Both the position numbers and the translations under genes were made by a program. The notes below the pieces were generated by a model, which was not told the DNA's origin, ran no database searches, and was given only the letters and a program-made list of their open reading frames with translations. A stretch of DNA of 64,000 bases from Streptomyces sp. QL37 (lineage in GTDB: Bacteria; Actinomycetota; Actinomycetes; Streptomycetales; Streptomycetaceae): NCBI RefSeq assembly GCF_002941025.1, contig NZ_PTJS01000001.1, positions 5,151,472-5,215,471 on the forward strand, read 5' to 3'. Shown piece by piece: positions 56,942-64,000 of this stretch (position 1 is its first letter; every line of letters begins with the position of its first letter).

Positions 56942-56987
56942 CGCCCTCACCCTGTCCTCCCTGGCGTCCGCTCCGCGTCACAAGGAT

Positions 56988-57025
56988 GCCACTGGGGGCC
57001 CGGCGGACGCCGGGCCCCCAGTGGC
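56988..57025 (-). terminator. Terminator hairpin after accA2
   Basis: A 17-base perfect stem (GCCACTGGGGGCCCGGC, 56988-57004, with 57009-57025) and GGAC loop, between accA2 and the tetR gene. Confidence 0.75.
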
Positions 57026-57039
57026 AGGAGAACGCGCGC

Positions 57040-58794
57040 TCAGTCCTTGATCTCGCAGATCGCGGCGCCGGACGACACCGAGGTGCCGACCTCCGCCGCC
57101 AGGCCCTTCACGGTGCCGGAGCGGTGCGCGTTGAGGGGCTGCTCCATCTTCATGGCTTCGAGGACGACGATGAGGTCGCCTTCCTTGACCTCCTGGCCCT
57201 CCTCGACGGCGATCTTGACGATCGTGCCCTGCATCGGGGACGCGAGGGTGTCGCCGGAGGCCGCGGAGCCGGACTTCTTCGCGGCGCGGCGCTTGGGCTT
57301 GGCCCCGGCGGCGAGGCCGGTACGGGCCAGGCTCATGCCGAGCGAGGACGGCAGGGAGACTTCCAGGCGCTTGCCGCCGACCTCGACGACCACGGTCTCG
57401 CGGCCGGACTCCTCGTCGGCCTCCGTGTCGGCGGGGACGGCGAAGGGCTTGATGTCGTTGACGAACTCCGTCTCGATCCACCGGGTGTGGATCCGGAAGG
57501 GGTCCGAGGTGAACGCCGGGTCGGCGACGACCGCGCGGTGGAAGGGGATGGCGGTGGCCATGCCCTCCACCTGGAACTCCGCCAGCGCACGCGCGGCGCG
57601 CTGCAGGGCCTGCTCGCGCGTCGCGCCGGTCACGATCAGCTTGGCCAGCAGCGAGTCCCACGCCGGGCCGATGACGCTGCCCGACTCGACACCCGCGTCC
57701 AGACGGACACCGGGGCCGGTGGGCGGGGCGAAGAGGGTGACGGTGCCGGGGGCGGGCAGGAAGCCACGGCCCGGGTCCTCGCCGTTGATGCGGAACTCGA
57801 AGGAGTGCCCGCGCACCGCCGGGTCGCCGTAGCCGAGCTCCTCGCCGTCGGCGATGCGGAACATCTCGCGGACGAGGTCGAGACCGGTGACCTCCTCGGT
57901 GACCGGGTGCTCGACCTGGAGGCGGGTGTTGACCTCCAGGAAGGAGATCGTGCCGTCCAGGCCGACGAGGAACTCGACCGTGCCGGCGCCGACGTAGCCG
58001 GCTTCCTTCAGGATGGCCTTCGACGCGGCGTACAGCTCCGCGTTCTGCGCCTCGGACAGGAACGGCGCGGGGGCTTCCTCGACCAGCTTCTGGTGGCGGC
58101 GCTGGAGCGAGCAGTCACGGGTGGACACGACCACGACGTTGCCGTGGGTGTCGGCCAGGCACTGGGTCTCCACGTGCCGCGGCTTGTCGAGGTAGCGCTC
58201 GACGAAGCACTCGCCGCGGCCGAACGCCGCGACGGCCTCACGGACCGCCGAGTCGTACAGCTCGGGGATCTCCTCCAGGGTGCGGGCGACCTTCAGCCCG
58301 CGCCCGCCGCCACCGAAGGCGGCCTTGATCGCGATCGGCAGGCCGTTCTTCTCCGCGAACTCCACGACCTCGGCCGAACCGGACACCGGGTCGGGTGTGC
58401 CGGCCACCAGCGGGGCGCCGGCGCGCTGGGCGATGTGACGGGCGGCGACCTTGTCACCGAGGTCCCGGATGGCGTGCGGCGGCGGGCCGATCCACGTCAG
58501 ACCCGCGTCGAGCACCGCCTGGGCGAACTCCGCGTTCTCCGACAGGAAGCCGTAACCGGGGTGGACCGCGTCGGCACCCGAATCCTTGGCGGCCTGGAGC
58601 ACCTTGGCCATGTCCAGGTAGCTGGCGGCCGGAGTGTCACCGCCCAGGGCGAATGCCTCGTCGGCCGCGCGCACATGCAGAGCGTCCCGGTCCGGATCGG
58701 CGTAGACGGCTACGCTCGCGATTCCGGCATCCCGGCAAGCCCGAGCAACACGGACAGCGATTTCGCCACGGTTGGCGATGAGCACCTTGCGCAC
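57040..58794 (-). CDS. accA2: Acyl-CoA carboxylase alpha chain (biotin carboxylase plus BCCP)
   Basis: A 584-residue biotin-dependent carboxylase alpha subunit. The biotin carboxylase part (1-~450) has [29 protein letters not shown] (ATP grasp), [12 protein letters not shown] and [15 protein letters not shown] linker region follows, and the biotinyl domain ends the protein with [10 protein letters not shown] (biotinylated Lys). It carboxylates biotin for the accB/accE carboxyltransferase partners encoded at 60-62 kb. GTG 58794 has AAGGAGGG upstream. In S. coelicolor AccA2 serves both acetyl- and propionyl-CoA carboxylase complexes. Confidence 0.95.
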   Translation of the reverse strand: MRKVLIANRGEIAVRVARACRDAGIASVAVYADPDRDALHVRAADEAFALGGDTPAASYLDMAKVLQAAKDSGADAVHPGYGFLSENAEFAQAVLDAGLTWIGPPPHAIRDLGDKVAARHIAQRAGAPLVAGTPDPVSGSAEVVEFAEKNGLPIAIKAAFGGGGRGLKVARTLEEIPELYDSAVREAVAAFGRGECFVERYLDKPRHVETQCLADTHGNVVVVSTRDCSLQRRHQKLVEEAPAPFLSEAQNAELYAASKAILKEAGYVGAGTVEFLVGLDGTISFLEVNTRLQVEHPVTEEVTGLDLVREMFRIADGEELGYGDPAVRGHSFEFRINGEDPGRGFLPAPGTVTLFAPPTGPGVRLDAGVESGSVIGPAWDSLLAKLIVTGATREQALQRAARALAEFQVEGMATAIPFHRAVVADPAFTSDPFRIHTRWIETEFVNDIKPFAVPADTEADEESGRETVVVEVGGKRLEVSLPSSLGMSLARTGLAAGAKPKRRAAKKSGSAASGDTLASPMQGTIVKIAVEEGQEVKEGDLIVVLEAMKMEQPLNAHRSGTVKGLAAEVGTSVSSGAAICEIKD

Positions 58795-59175
58795 GATGAC
58801 TCCCTCCTTGAGAACAAGCTGAGTTTAGGGACTACCAACACGGCCGTACGACCCGTCCCCAATAGTGAACTTGCCCACACGGAGTGTGATTCGAGGCTTG
58901 CTCGAGTCGCGAAATCCCTTGTCGCACCACGGTACGCCGGGATCCTCAACCGCACAGTAGCCACGAAGTGTGGCCCAAGTCTCTGTTCGTACGGTTAACG
59001 CCGCGCGGCGTTTCTTTGTGGAGTCCCTACGAACGGACGAGGGAATCTTTGCCACCGCCCGGGGGAGGCGCCGCGGGCGGCGGAAGCATGCGCGGCCTCT
59101 TGTCCGGGGCGTTACCCGTTAGTAGGGTCCGCGCTGTACCGGACGTACTACAGGTAACAGGGGGTGGGGGCGGTG
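58795..59175. other. 381-base non-coding region between accA2 and a membrane protein gene
   Basis: It contains the accA2 ribosome site and a TAAACT -10 candidate (minus strand, near 58823-58828). A perfect 16-base palindrome AACGCCGCGCGGCGTT (58997-59012) is followed by a T-rich TTTCTTTG, terminator-like on the plus strand. The lower-GC stretch 58840-58990 encodes nothing convincing in any frame. Confidence 0.5.
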
Positions 59176-59610
59176 GTGCGCAGACCAGTGGCCTTCGTGA
59201 CCGCGGTCGTTCTGTTCGTGGAAGCCGTGGGCATCGTGCTCGTCAACGGCGTCCTCGCGACGGTCGCCGGCAACCAGCGCATGTCCCTGGCCGGGATGGA
59301 CCCGGACGCCATGGTCACCGGCACGTGGGTGATGGGAGGCGTCTCCGGCGTCCTGCTGGTGCTCTGCGGGCTGATACCGCTCCTGGCCGGGGTGCGCGAC
59401 CGGGCTCCGGGCCGCGTGGGCAGGATCACCCTGATCGCCTGCGCGGTCGTCCACGGGGTGCTGGGCGCCCTCGCGGTGGGGCTGATCGGCTGGGCGGCCT
59501 TCGCGTTCCTGATGGTCGTCCTGGCGCTGATCGTGCTGACCCTGGTGGCGTTCGACCGGAGCGAGCCGGAAGCGGTGAAGCCCGCCGGAGCCGCTCCGGA
59601 GCCGGTGTGA
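59176..59610 (+). CDS. Four-helix membrane protein of unknown function
   Basis: A 144-residue integral membrane protein with four hydrophobic segments (AFVTAVVLFVEAVGIVLV; WVMGGVSGVLLVLCGLIPLL; ITLIACAVVHGVLGALAVGL; FLMVVLALIVLTLVAF) and a short charged tail. GTG 59176 is preferred, because the G-rich GGGGGTGGGGG just upstream can serve as the ribosome site; GTG 59164 and 59173 are in-frame alternatives. It converges on maf. Small membrane proteins at this spot are usual in Streptomyces, but I know no function. Confidence 0.7.
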   Translation: MRRPVAFVTAVVLFVEAVGIVLVNGVLATVAGNQRMSLAGMDPDAMVTGTWVMGGVSGVLLVLCGLIPLLAGVRDRAPGRVGRITLIACAVVHGVLGALAVGLIGWAAFAFLMVVLALIVLTLVAFDRSEPEAVKPAGAAPEPV

Positions 59611-59622
59611 CTCCGGCGCCGC

Positions 59623-60225
59623 TCAGACCCACAAGTCGGTGACGGAGACGCCCAGTTCGCCGAGCAGACGGCGGAGCAGCGGCAGCGAGAGCCCGATGAC
59701 GTTGCCGTGGCTGCCCTCGATCGCCTCGACGAACGGCGCCGAGCGGCCGTCCAGCGTGAACGCCCCGGCGACATGGAGAGGCTCACCCGAAGCGACGTAG
59801 GCGGCCACCTCGGCGTCCGTGGGTTCGCCGAACCTGACGACCGTGGACGCGGTCTCCGACACCGTGCGGCCGGTGGCCGTGTCCACGACGCAGTGTCCCG
59901 TCCGGAGGATGCCCGAACGGCCGCGCATGGACTTCCAGCGGGCGGTGGCCTCCTCGCCGTCGGCGGGCTTGCCGAGCGCCTCGCCGTCCAGCTCCAGCAC
60001 CGAGTCGCAGCCGATGACGAGCGCGCCCGAGGTCTCGGGACGGGCCGCCACCGCGGCGGCCTTCGCCTCGGCCAGCACGAGCGCCAGCTCCCCCGGGGAC
60101 GGAGCGGTCAGAGCGTCCTCGTCCACACCGCTGACGATCACCTCGGGGGCGAATCCCGCCTGCCGCAGGAGGCCGAGACGGGCGGGGGACGCGGAGGCGA
60201 GCACGAGGCGGCGCTGGTCAGTCAT
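59623..60225 (-). CDS. maf: Maf family nucleotide pyrophosphatase
   Basis: A 200-residue Maf/Ham1-fold protein: [42 protein letters not shown] and [24 protein letters not shown] (split), with [15 protein letters not shown] at the end. Maf proteins hydrolyse modified or canonical NTPs and are linked to septum formation control. ATG 60225 follows TACGAT by seven bases, so a leaderless transcript is possible, though it may also be co-transcribed with the genes upstream. It is the last gene of the accB-accE-mmpB-maf run. Confidence 0.92.
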   Translation of the reverse strand: MTDQRRLVLASASPARLGLLRQAGFAPEVIVSGVDEDALTAPSPGELALVLAEAKAAAVAARPETSGALVIGCDSVLELDGEALGKPADGEEATARWKSMRGRSGILRTGHCVVDTATGRTVSETASTVVRFGEPTDAEVAAYVASGEPLHVAGAFTLDGRSAPFVEAIEGSHGNVIGLSLPLLRRLLGELGVSVTDLWV

Positions 60226-60265
60226 ACCCGCCATCGTAGGCGGGGCCGCCCCGTCGCCCGTCGCC

Positions 60266-60394
60266 TCACCGGGTGCCCAGGACGAACATCGCCACGACCA
60301 TGGCCAGGGCGAGCAGCAGCCCCGCACGTCGCATCATGTCCTGGGCGTCGCGCAGTTCCTTCGGCGGCTTGTTCTCGGGGTCGGACCACAGCAT
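60266..60394 (-). CDS. mmpB: MmpB-like small morphogenic membrane protein (42 residues)
   Basis: A short gene easily missed by length filters. The minus strand reads [18 protein letters not shown], then [19 protein letters not shown] and VLGTR before TGA, 42 residues in all. A charged N-terminal half and one membrane helix match the protein that I recall being annotated as morphogenic membrane protein MmpB in Streptomyces. It sits between accE and maf, 40 bases before the maf start. The TGCTGTGGTCCGACCCC codon use is normal for the host. Its role in cell morphology is known only by family name here. Confidence 0.7.
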   Translation of the reverse strand: MLWSDPENKPPKELRDAQDMMRRAGLLLALAMVVAMFVLGTR

Positions 60395-60464
60395 GGATCC
60401 GATGGTGCTCCGGGGGCGGCTGCGGCGCCTGAGTACGCGTACTCAAGCGCCGCCCGGACCGCTC

Positions 60465-60671
60465 TCAGGAGGGCCAGTACGTCCGTGCCCAGGACCGGGG
60501 CCCCGGCCGGAGTGCGCCCCGGCGCGCGATCCGCCCCGGGTCGGACCACTGCTCGGGCGGCAGCGGGGCGCCGGACGGCACCTCGGTCACCGCCGCCGCG
60601 CGCGCCCGCACGACGGCGAGGGCGGCGGCGAGCTCCTCCGGGGTCGGATTGCCTCGTACAACCTTGATCAT
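60465..60671 (-). CDS. accE: Acyl-CoA carboxylase epsilon subunit
   Basis: A 68-residue epsilon subunit typical of actinobacterial acyl-CoA carboxylases: IKVVRGNPTPEELAAALAVV is the conserved core that docks to the beta subunit, and the tail has the WSDPGRIARRG and SWARTYW motifs. It raises the activity of the alpha-beta complex. The ATG lies 15 bases after the accB stop, so the two are co-transcribed. Confidence 0.92.
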   Translation of the reverse strand: MIKVVRGNPTPEELAAALAVVRARAAAVTEVPSGAPLPPEQWSDPGRIARRGALRPGPRSWARTYWPS

Positions 60672-60686
60672 GGTGGCTCCCGGTGG

Positions 60687-62276
60687 TCAGAGGGGGATGT
60701 TGCCGTGCTTCTTCGGCGGCAGCGACTCGCGCTTCGTGCGGAGCTGGCGCAGGCCCTTCACCAGGTGCGCCCGGGTGTCGGACGGCATGATCACCGCGTC
60801 GACGTAGCCGCGCTCGGCCGCGACGTACGGGTTGAGGAGGGCGTCCTCGTAATCGGCCATCAGCTCGGCGCGGGTGGCGTCGCGTTCGTCGGGGTCCGCA
60901 ACCGCCGCGATCGTCCGGCGGTGCAGGATGTTCACCGCCCCCTGCGCGCCCATCACCGCGATCTGAGCGGTCGGCCAGGCCAGGTTCAGGTCGGCGCCCA
61001 GGTGCTTGGAGCCCATGACGTCGTAGGCCCCGCCGAACGCCTTGCGCGTGATCACCGTGATCAGCGGGACGGTCGCCTCCGCGTACGCGTAGATCAGCTT
61101 GGCGCCGCGCCGGATGATCCCGCCGTACTCCTGGTCGACTCCCGGCAGGAAGCCCGGGACGTCCACGAAGGTCAGGACCGGCACGTTGAACGCGTCGCAC
61201 GTGCGGACGAAGCGGGCGGCCTTCTCGCTCGCGTTGATGTCCAGGCAGCCGGCGAACTGCATCGGCTGGTTGGCGACGATGCCGACCGGGTAGCCCTCGA
61301 CGCGCCCGAAGCCGGTGAGGATGTTCGGCGCGAACAGTGCCTGCGTCTCCAGGAACTCGCCGTCGTCGAGCACGTGCTCGATGGCGGTGTGCATGTCGTA
61401 CGGCTGGTTCGCCGAGTCCGGGATGAGGGAGTCGAGCGCGCGGTCCTCGTCCGTGGTCTCCAGATCGGCCTCCTCCGGGAAGGCCGGGGCCTCGGAGAGG
61501 TTGTTCGACGGGAGGTAGGACAGCAGGGACTTGACGTACTCGATGGCGTCCTTCTCGTCGCCCGCCATGTGGTGGGCCACGCCGGACGTGGTGTTGTGCG
61601 TGCGGGCGCCGCCCAGCTCCTCGAAGCCCACGTCCTCACCCGTGACCGTCTTGATGACGTCCGGCCCGGTGATGAACATGTGCGAGGTCTGGTCGACCAT
61701 GACCGTGAAGTCGGTGATCGCGGGGGAGTAGACCGCGCCGCCCGCGCACGGCCCGACGATCAGGGAGATCTGCGGGACGACGCCCGAGGCGTGGACGTTG
61801 CGGCGGAAGATCTCGGCGAAGAGTCCGAGGGCGGCCACACCCTCCTGGATGCGGGCGCCGCCGCCGTCGTTGATGCCGATCACCGGGCATCCGGTCTTCA
61901 TCGCGAAGTCCATGACCTTGACGATCTTCTCGCCGTAGACCTCGCCGAGCGAGCCGCCGAAGATCGTGAAGTCCTGCGAGTACACGCAGACGGGACGGCC
62001 GTCGACCGTGCCGTAGCCGGTGACGACACCGTCCCCGTAAGGGCGGTTCTTCTCGATGCCGAAATTGGTGGACCGGTGCCGTGCGAACTCGTCCAGCTCC
62101 ACGAAGGAACCTTCGTCGAGCAGGAGATCGACGCGCTCCCGGGCGGTCAACTTGCCCTTCGCGTGCTGCTTTTCGACTGCGCGGGCGGAACCTGCGTGTG
62201 TGGCCTCTTCGATACGGCGCTGCAGGTCCGCGATCTTGCCCGCGGTGGTGTGGATGTCGCTCTGCGGCTCGGACAT
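60687..62276 (-). CDS. accB: Acyl-CoA (propionyl-CoA) carboxylase beta chain
   Basis: A 529-residue carboxyltransferase subunit. Motifs: [45 protein letters not shown] (acyl-CoA oxyanion hole), [37 protein letters not shown] and [21 protein letters not shown] (carboxybiotin side, split). The Asp in LNLAW-type context and sequence resemblance favour propionyl-CoA as substrate (PccB), giving methylmalonyl-CoA; butyryl- or acetyl-CoA are possible. It is divergent from the biotin ligase gene, which supplies its partner's cofactor. Confidence 0.93.
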   Translation of the reverse strand: MSEPQSDIHTTAGKIADLQRRIEEATHAGSARAVEKQHAKGKLTARERVDLLLDEGSFVELDEFARHRSTNFGIEKNRPYGDGVVTGYGTVDGRPVCVYSQDFTIFGGSLGEVYGEKIVKVMDFAMKTGCPVIGINDGGGARIQEGVAALGLFAEIFRRNVHASGVVPQISLIVGPCAGGAVYSPAITDFTVMVDQTSHMFITGPDVIKTVTGEDVGFEELGGARTHNTTSGVAHHMAGDEKDAIEYVKSLLSYLPSNNLSEAPAFPEEADLETTDEDRALDSLIPDSANQPYDMHTAIEHVLDDGEFLETQALFAPNILTGFGRVEGYPVGIVANQPMQFAGCLDINASEKAARFVRTCDAFNVPVLTFVDVPGFLPGVDQEYGGIIRRGAKLIYAYAEATVPLITVITRKAFGGAYDVMGSKHLGADLNLAWPTAQIAVMGAQGAVNILHRRTIAAVADPDERDATRAELMADYEDALLNPYVAAERGYVDAVIMPSDTRAHLVKGLRQLRTKRESLPPKKHGNIPL

Positions 62277-62444
62277 CGGGTGGCGGCTCCCTGCCTTGTC
62301 ACGGGGACGGCTGGTACATCCAGTGAATGTGCTGGACCGTGCGTGCTCGACGGCTACCTGCTCGTCGGCTGGCTACTGACCCGTAGCGTATCGGCGCGGA
62401 TACGGTTCAGCAGTGCGTCGTTGGCCACACCTAATGTGGGTTGC

Positions 62445-63314
62445 ATGACTCCTCCCGATGCGCCGCACAACCGCTGGTCGGACCTCGACAGGCCGCCCCT
62501 GAACGCCACGGCGCTCCGCCGGGGGCTGCTGAAACCAGGCGGCCTGTGGACCTCGCTCGACATCGTCGAGGCGACCGGCTCCACCAACACCGACCTCGCG
62601 GCACGGGCCGCCGGCGGCGGCCTGGCCGAGGGCGCGGTGCTGGTCGCGGAGGAGCAGACCGCGGGCCGCGGGCGTCTCGACCGGAGCTGGACGGCTCCGC
62701 CCCGCTCGGGCCTCTTCCTCTCGGTCCACCTGACCCCCGGCGCCGTGCCCGTCGAGCGGTGGGGATGGCTGCCGCTGCTGACCGGCGTCGCGGCCGCCAC
62801 GGGCCTCGCGCAGTCGGCGGGCGTGGACATGGCGCTGAAATGGCCCAACGACCTCCTGGTGACGATCGGCGGCACGGAACGCAAGACCGGCGGCATCCTC
62901 GCCGAGCGCGCCGGGGACGGCGTCGTCATCGGCATCGGCCTCAACGTGTCGCTGCGGGCGGCCGAGCTGCCCGCCCCGCACGCCGGTTCGCTGGCGCTCG
63001 CCGGAGCCGTCTCCACCGACCGCGAGACCCTGCTCCGGGCCGTCCTGCGGTCACTGGAACAGTGGTACGGCCGATGGCGCGACGCGAACGGCGACGCGGC
63101 CGAGAGCGGGCTCCAGGCGGCCTACGCGGCGGGCTGCGCCACGCTCGACCGGACCGTGCGGGCCGAGCTGCCCGGCGACCGGTCCCTCGTCGGCGAGGCC
63201 GTCGCGATCGACGGCGACGGTCGGCTCGTGCTGGCCACGGGCGACGGGCTCCAGGAACCCGTGTCGGCCGGCGACATCGTCCACCTGCGCGGGGAGGAGG
63301 GCGGTCTCACCTGA
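62445..63314 (+). CDS. birA: Biotin--[acetyl-CoA-carboxylase] ligase
   Basis: A 289-residue biotin protein ligase. It has EATGSTNTDLAARA, EQTAGRGRLDRSW (biotinyl-adenylate loop), SVHLTPG, LKWPNDLLV and KTGGILAE, with the small C-terminal SH3-like domain. There is no N-terminal helix-turn-helix, so it is a monofunctional ligase and not a repressor. It attaches biotin to the accA2 product. ATG 62445 follows TAATGT (62432-62437) by seven bases, suggesting a leaderless transcript, divergent from accB. Confidence 0.93.
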   Translation: MTPPDAPHNRWSDLDRPPLNATALRRGLLKPGGLWTSLDIVEATGSTNTDLAARAAGGGLAEGAVLVAEEQTAGRGRLDRSWTAPPRSGLFLSVHLTPGAVPVERWGWLPLLTGVAAATGLAQSAGVDMALKWPNDLLVTIGGTERKTGGILAERAGDGVVIGIGLNVSLRAAELPAPHAGSLALAGAVSTDRETLLRAVLRSLEQWYGRWRDANGDAAESGLQAAYAAGCATLDRTVRAELPGDRSLVGEAVAIDGDGRLVLATGDGLQEPVSAGDIVHLRGEEGGLT

Positions 63315-63465
63315 TCCGGCGCCCGCACATACGGGTGATGTCACGTATGACGGAGCCGGAACCGCGCCACCACGGACGTGAGCCAGGGCACACCTGCCGT
63401 ATCGTTGAGGCGATCCAGCGACAGATCGGCAGGGCAGTGCGCAGGGAACGGGCAGGAGGCGGCCG

Positions 63466-64000
63466 GTGACCGTCGACGACACGAACTCCGACGACGGCGC
63501 GGAGCCCTCGTCGGGACCGTCCGTCCACTCGACACCGCATCACGAGGTCGACCACACGGCCGAACCGACGGACGACCCGCTCGCCATCCGGCTGGAGTCC
63601 CTGATCCTGGGGGCCGACCGCCGCTACACGCCGTTCCAGGCGGCCAGGACCGCCGGGGTCTCCATGGACCTGGCGTCCAGGTTCTGGCGGGCGATGGGCT
63701 TCGCCGACATCGGGCAGGCCAAGGCGCTGACCGAGGCCGACGTCCTGGCGCTGCGCCGCCTCGCCGGTCTCGTGGAGGCCGGGCTGCTCAGCGAGCCGAT
63801 GGCGATCCAGGTGGCCCGGTCGACCGGGCAGACCACGGCCCGGCTCGCGGAGTGGCAGATCGACTCGTTCCTGGCGGGGCTGACCGAGCCCCCCGAGCCC
63901 GGCATGACCCGCACCGAGGTCACGTATCCGCTGATCGAGCTGCTCCTGCCCGAGCTGCAGGAGTTCCTGGTCTACGTGTGGCGGCGCCAGCTCGCCGCCG
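63466..64000 (+). CDS. cya: Adenylate cyclase, N-terminal part (runs off the window)
   Basis: The first 178 codons of a class III adenylate cyclase gene, judged by position after birA and by sequence. An acidic leader (1-~40) is followed by the all-helical regulatory domain seen in actinobacterial cyclases: IRLESLILGADRRYTPFQAA, SRFWRAMGFADIGQAKAL and DVLALRRLAGLVEAGLLSEP. The catalytic domain lies beyond the window, so cAMP synthesis is inferred. GTG 63466 has AGGAGG (63454-63459) six bases upstream. In S. coelicolor Cya acts in germination and secondary metabolism. Confidence 0.88.
   Translation, partial: MTVDDTNSDDGAEPSSGPSVHSTPHHEVDHTAEPTDDPLAIRLESLILGADRRYTPFQAARTAGVSMDLASRFWRAMGFADIGQAKALTEADVLALRRLAGLVEAGLLSEPMAIQVARSTGQTTARLAEWQIDSFLAGLTEPPEPGMTRTEVTYPLIELLLPELQEFLVYVWRRQLAA

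Noticed and set aside
60273..62444. Long plus-strand frame running into the biotin ligase gene
   Set aside because: It is the shadow of accE and accB on the other strand. The ligase starts at 62445, where its family N-terminus and promoter are.
1..64000. CRISPR arrays, tRNA/rRNA genes, complete insertion sequences or prophage genes
   Set aside because: I looked for regular spaced repeats, tRNA cloverleaf ends, transposase motifs and integrases and saw none. Absence by eye is not proof for short RNAs; a tRNAscan/Infernal run would settle it.

Overview
This window is high-GC actinobacterial chromosome and almost certainly from a Streptomyces. Codon third positions are GC-rich, GTG/TTG starts and four-base start/stop overlaps are frequent, and many promoters look leaderless. 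The gene order around afsQ1/afsQ2/sigQ, the nucleoside genes and the accA2-maf-accB-birA-cya block is the one I know from Streptomyces coelicolor (roughly SCO4869 to SCO4928); that comparison is from memory, not from a search.

Layout. (1) 1-2.5 kb: the 3' end of an acyl-CoA mutase large subunit, a Uma2-type protein, a LysE-type exporter, a MarR regulator and the tail of a decayed FAD monooxygenase. (2) 2.5-17.1 kb: a wall-polymer locus resembling the teichulosonic acid (Kdn polymer) loci of streptomycetes. It has sugar synthesis (NeuB-like synthase; NeuA-HAD fusion), two copies of a GT2 plus polysialyltransferase-like module, a third sialyltransferase-like GT-B protein, a DUF6716 protein, a TPR protein with a GT29-like (eukaryotic-type) sialyltransferase domain, a trimodular pyruvyltransferase and an acyltransferase. 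PHO-box-like direct repeats precede both duplicated modules, suggesting phosphate (PhoP) control. (3) 17.1-24.2 kb: a hypothetical protein with a TTA codon, a membrane Ser/Thr kinase, an SGNH hydrolase overlapping a PadR regulator, an HTH protein and an M20 amidohydrolase. (4) 24.4-31.5 kb: nucleoside uptake and salvage (BmpA lipoprotein, ATPase, two permeases, cytidine deaminase, thymidine phosphorylase).

(5) 31.6-41.2 kb: mixed genes, including an ECF sigma factor with a SnoaL-like domain, an L,D-transpeptidase, a divergent MFS/LysR pair, an alpha/beta-hydrolase lacking the serine nucleophile, adenosine deaminase and small membrane or secreted proteins. (6) 40.5-45.6 kb: afsQ2-afsQ1 divergent from sigQ, then uridine kinase. 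Between sigQ and the kinase gene lies a striking nest of perfect inverted duplications (177 bp, 32 bp and 172 bp arms). (7) 45.6-53.5 kb: deoxyribose catabolism (deoC with a split ALDH16-like aldehyde dehydrogenase pair), a phosphosugar mutase and purine nucleoside phosphorylase. (8) 53.7-64 kb: an LpdA-type flavoprotein, DeoR and TetR regulators, acyl-CoA carboxylase (accA2, accB, accE), maf, a 42-residue MmpB-like protein, biotin ligase and the start of adenylate cyclase.

The scattered nucleoside genes share one palindromic element, CTACGCGCGTAG or a close variant. It lies upstream of bmpA, the ABC ATPase gene, deoA, add, deoC and the purine nucleoside phosphorylase gene. At add, deoC and the phosphorylase it overlaps predicted leaderless promoters, so these loci look like one regulon under a repressor not identified here.
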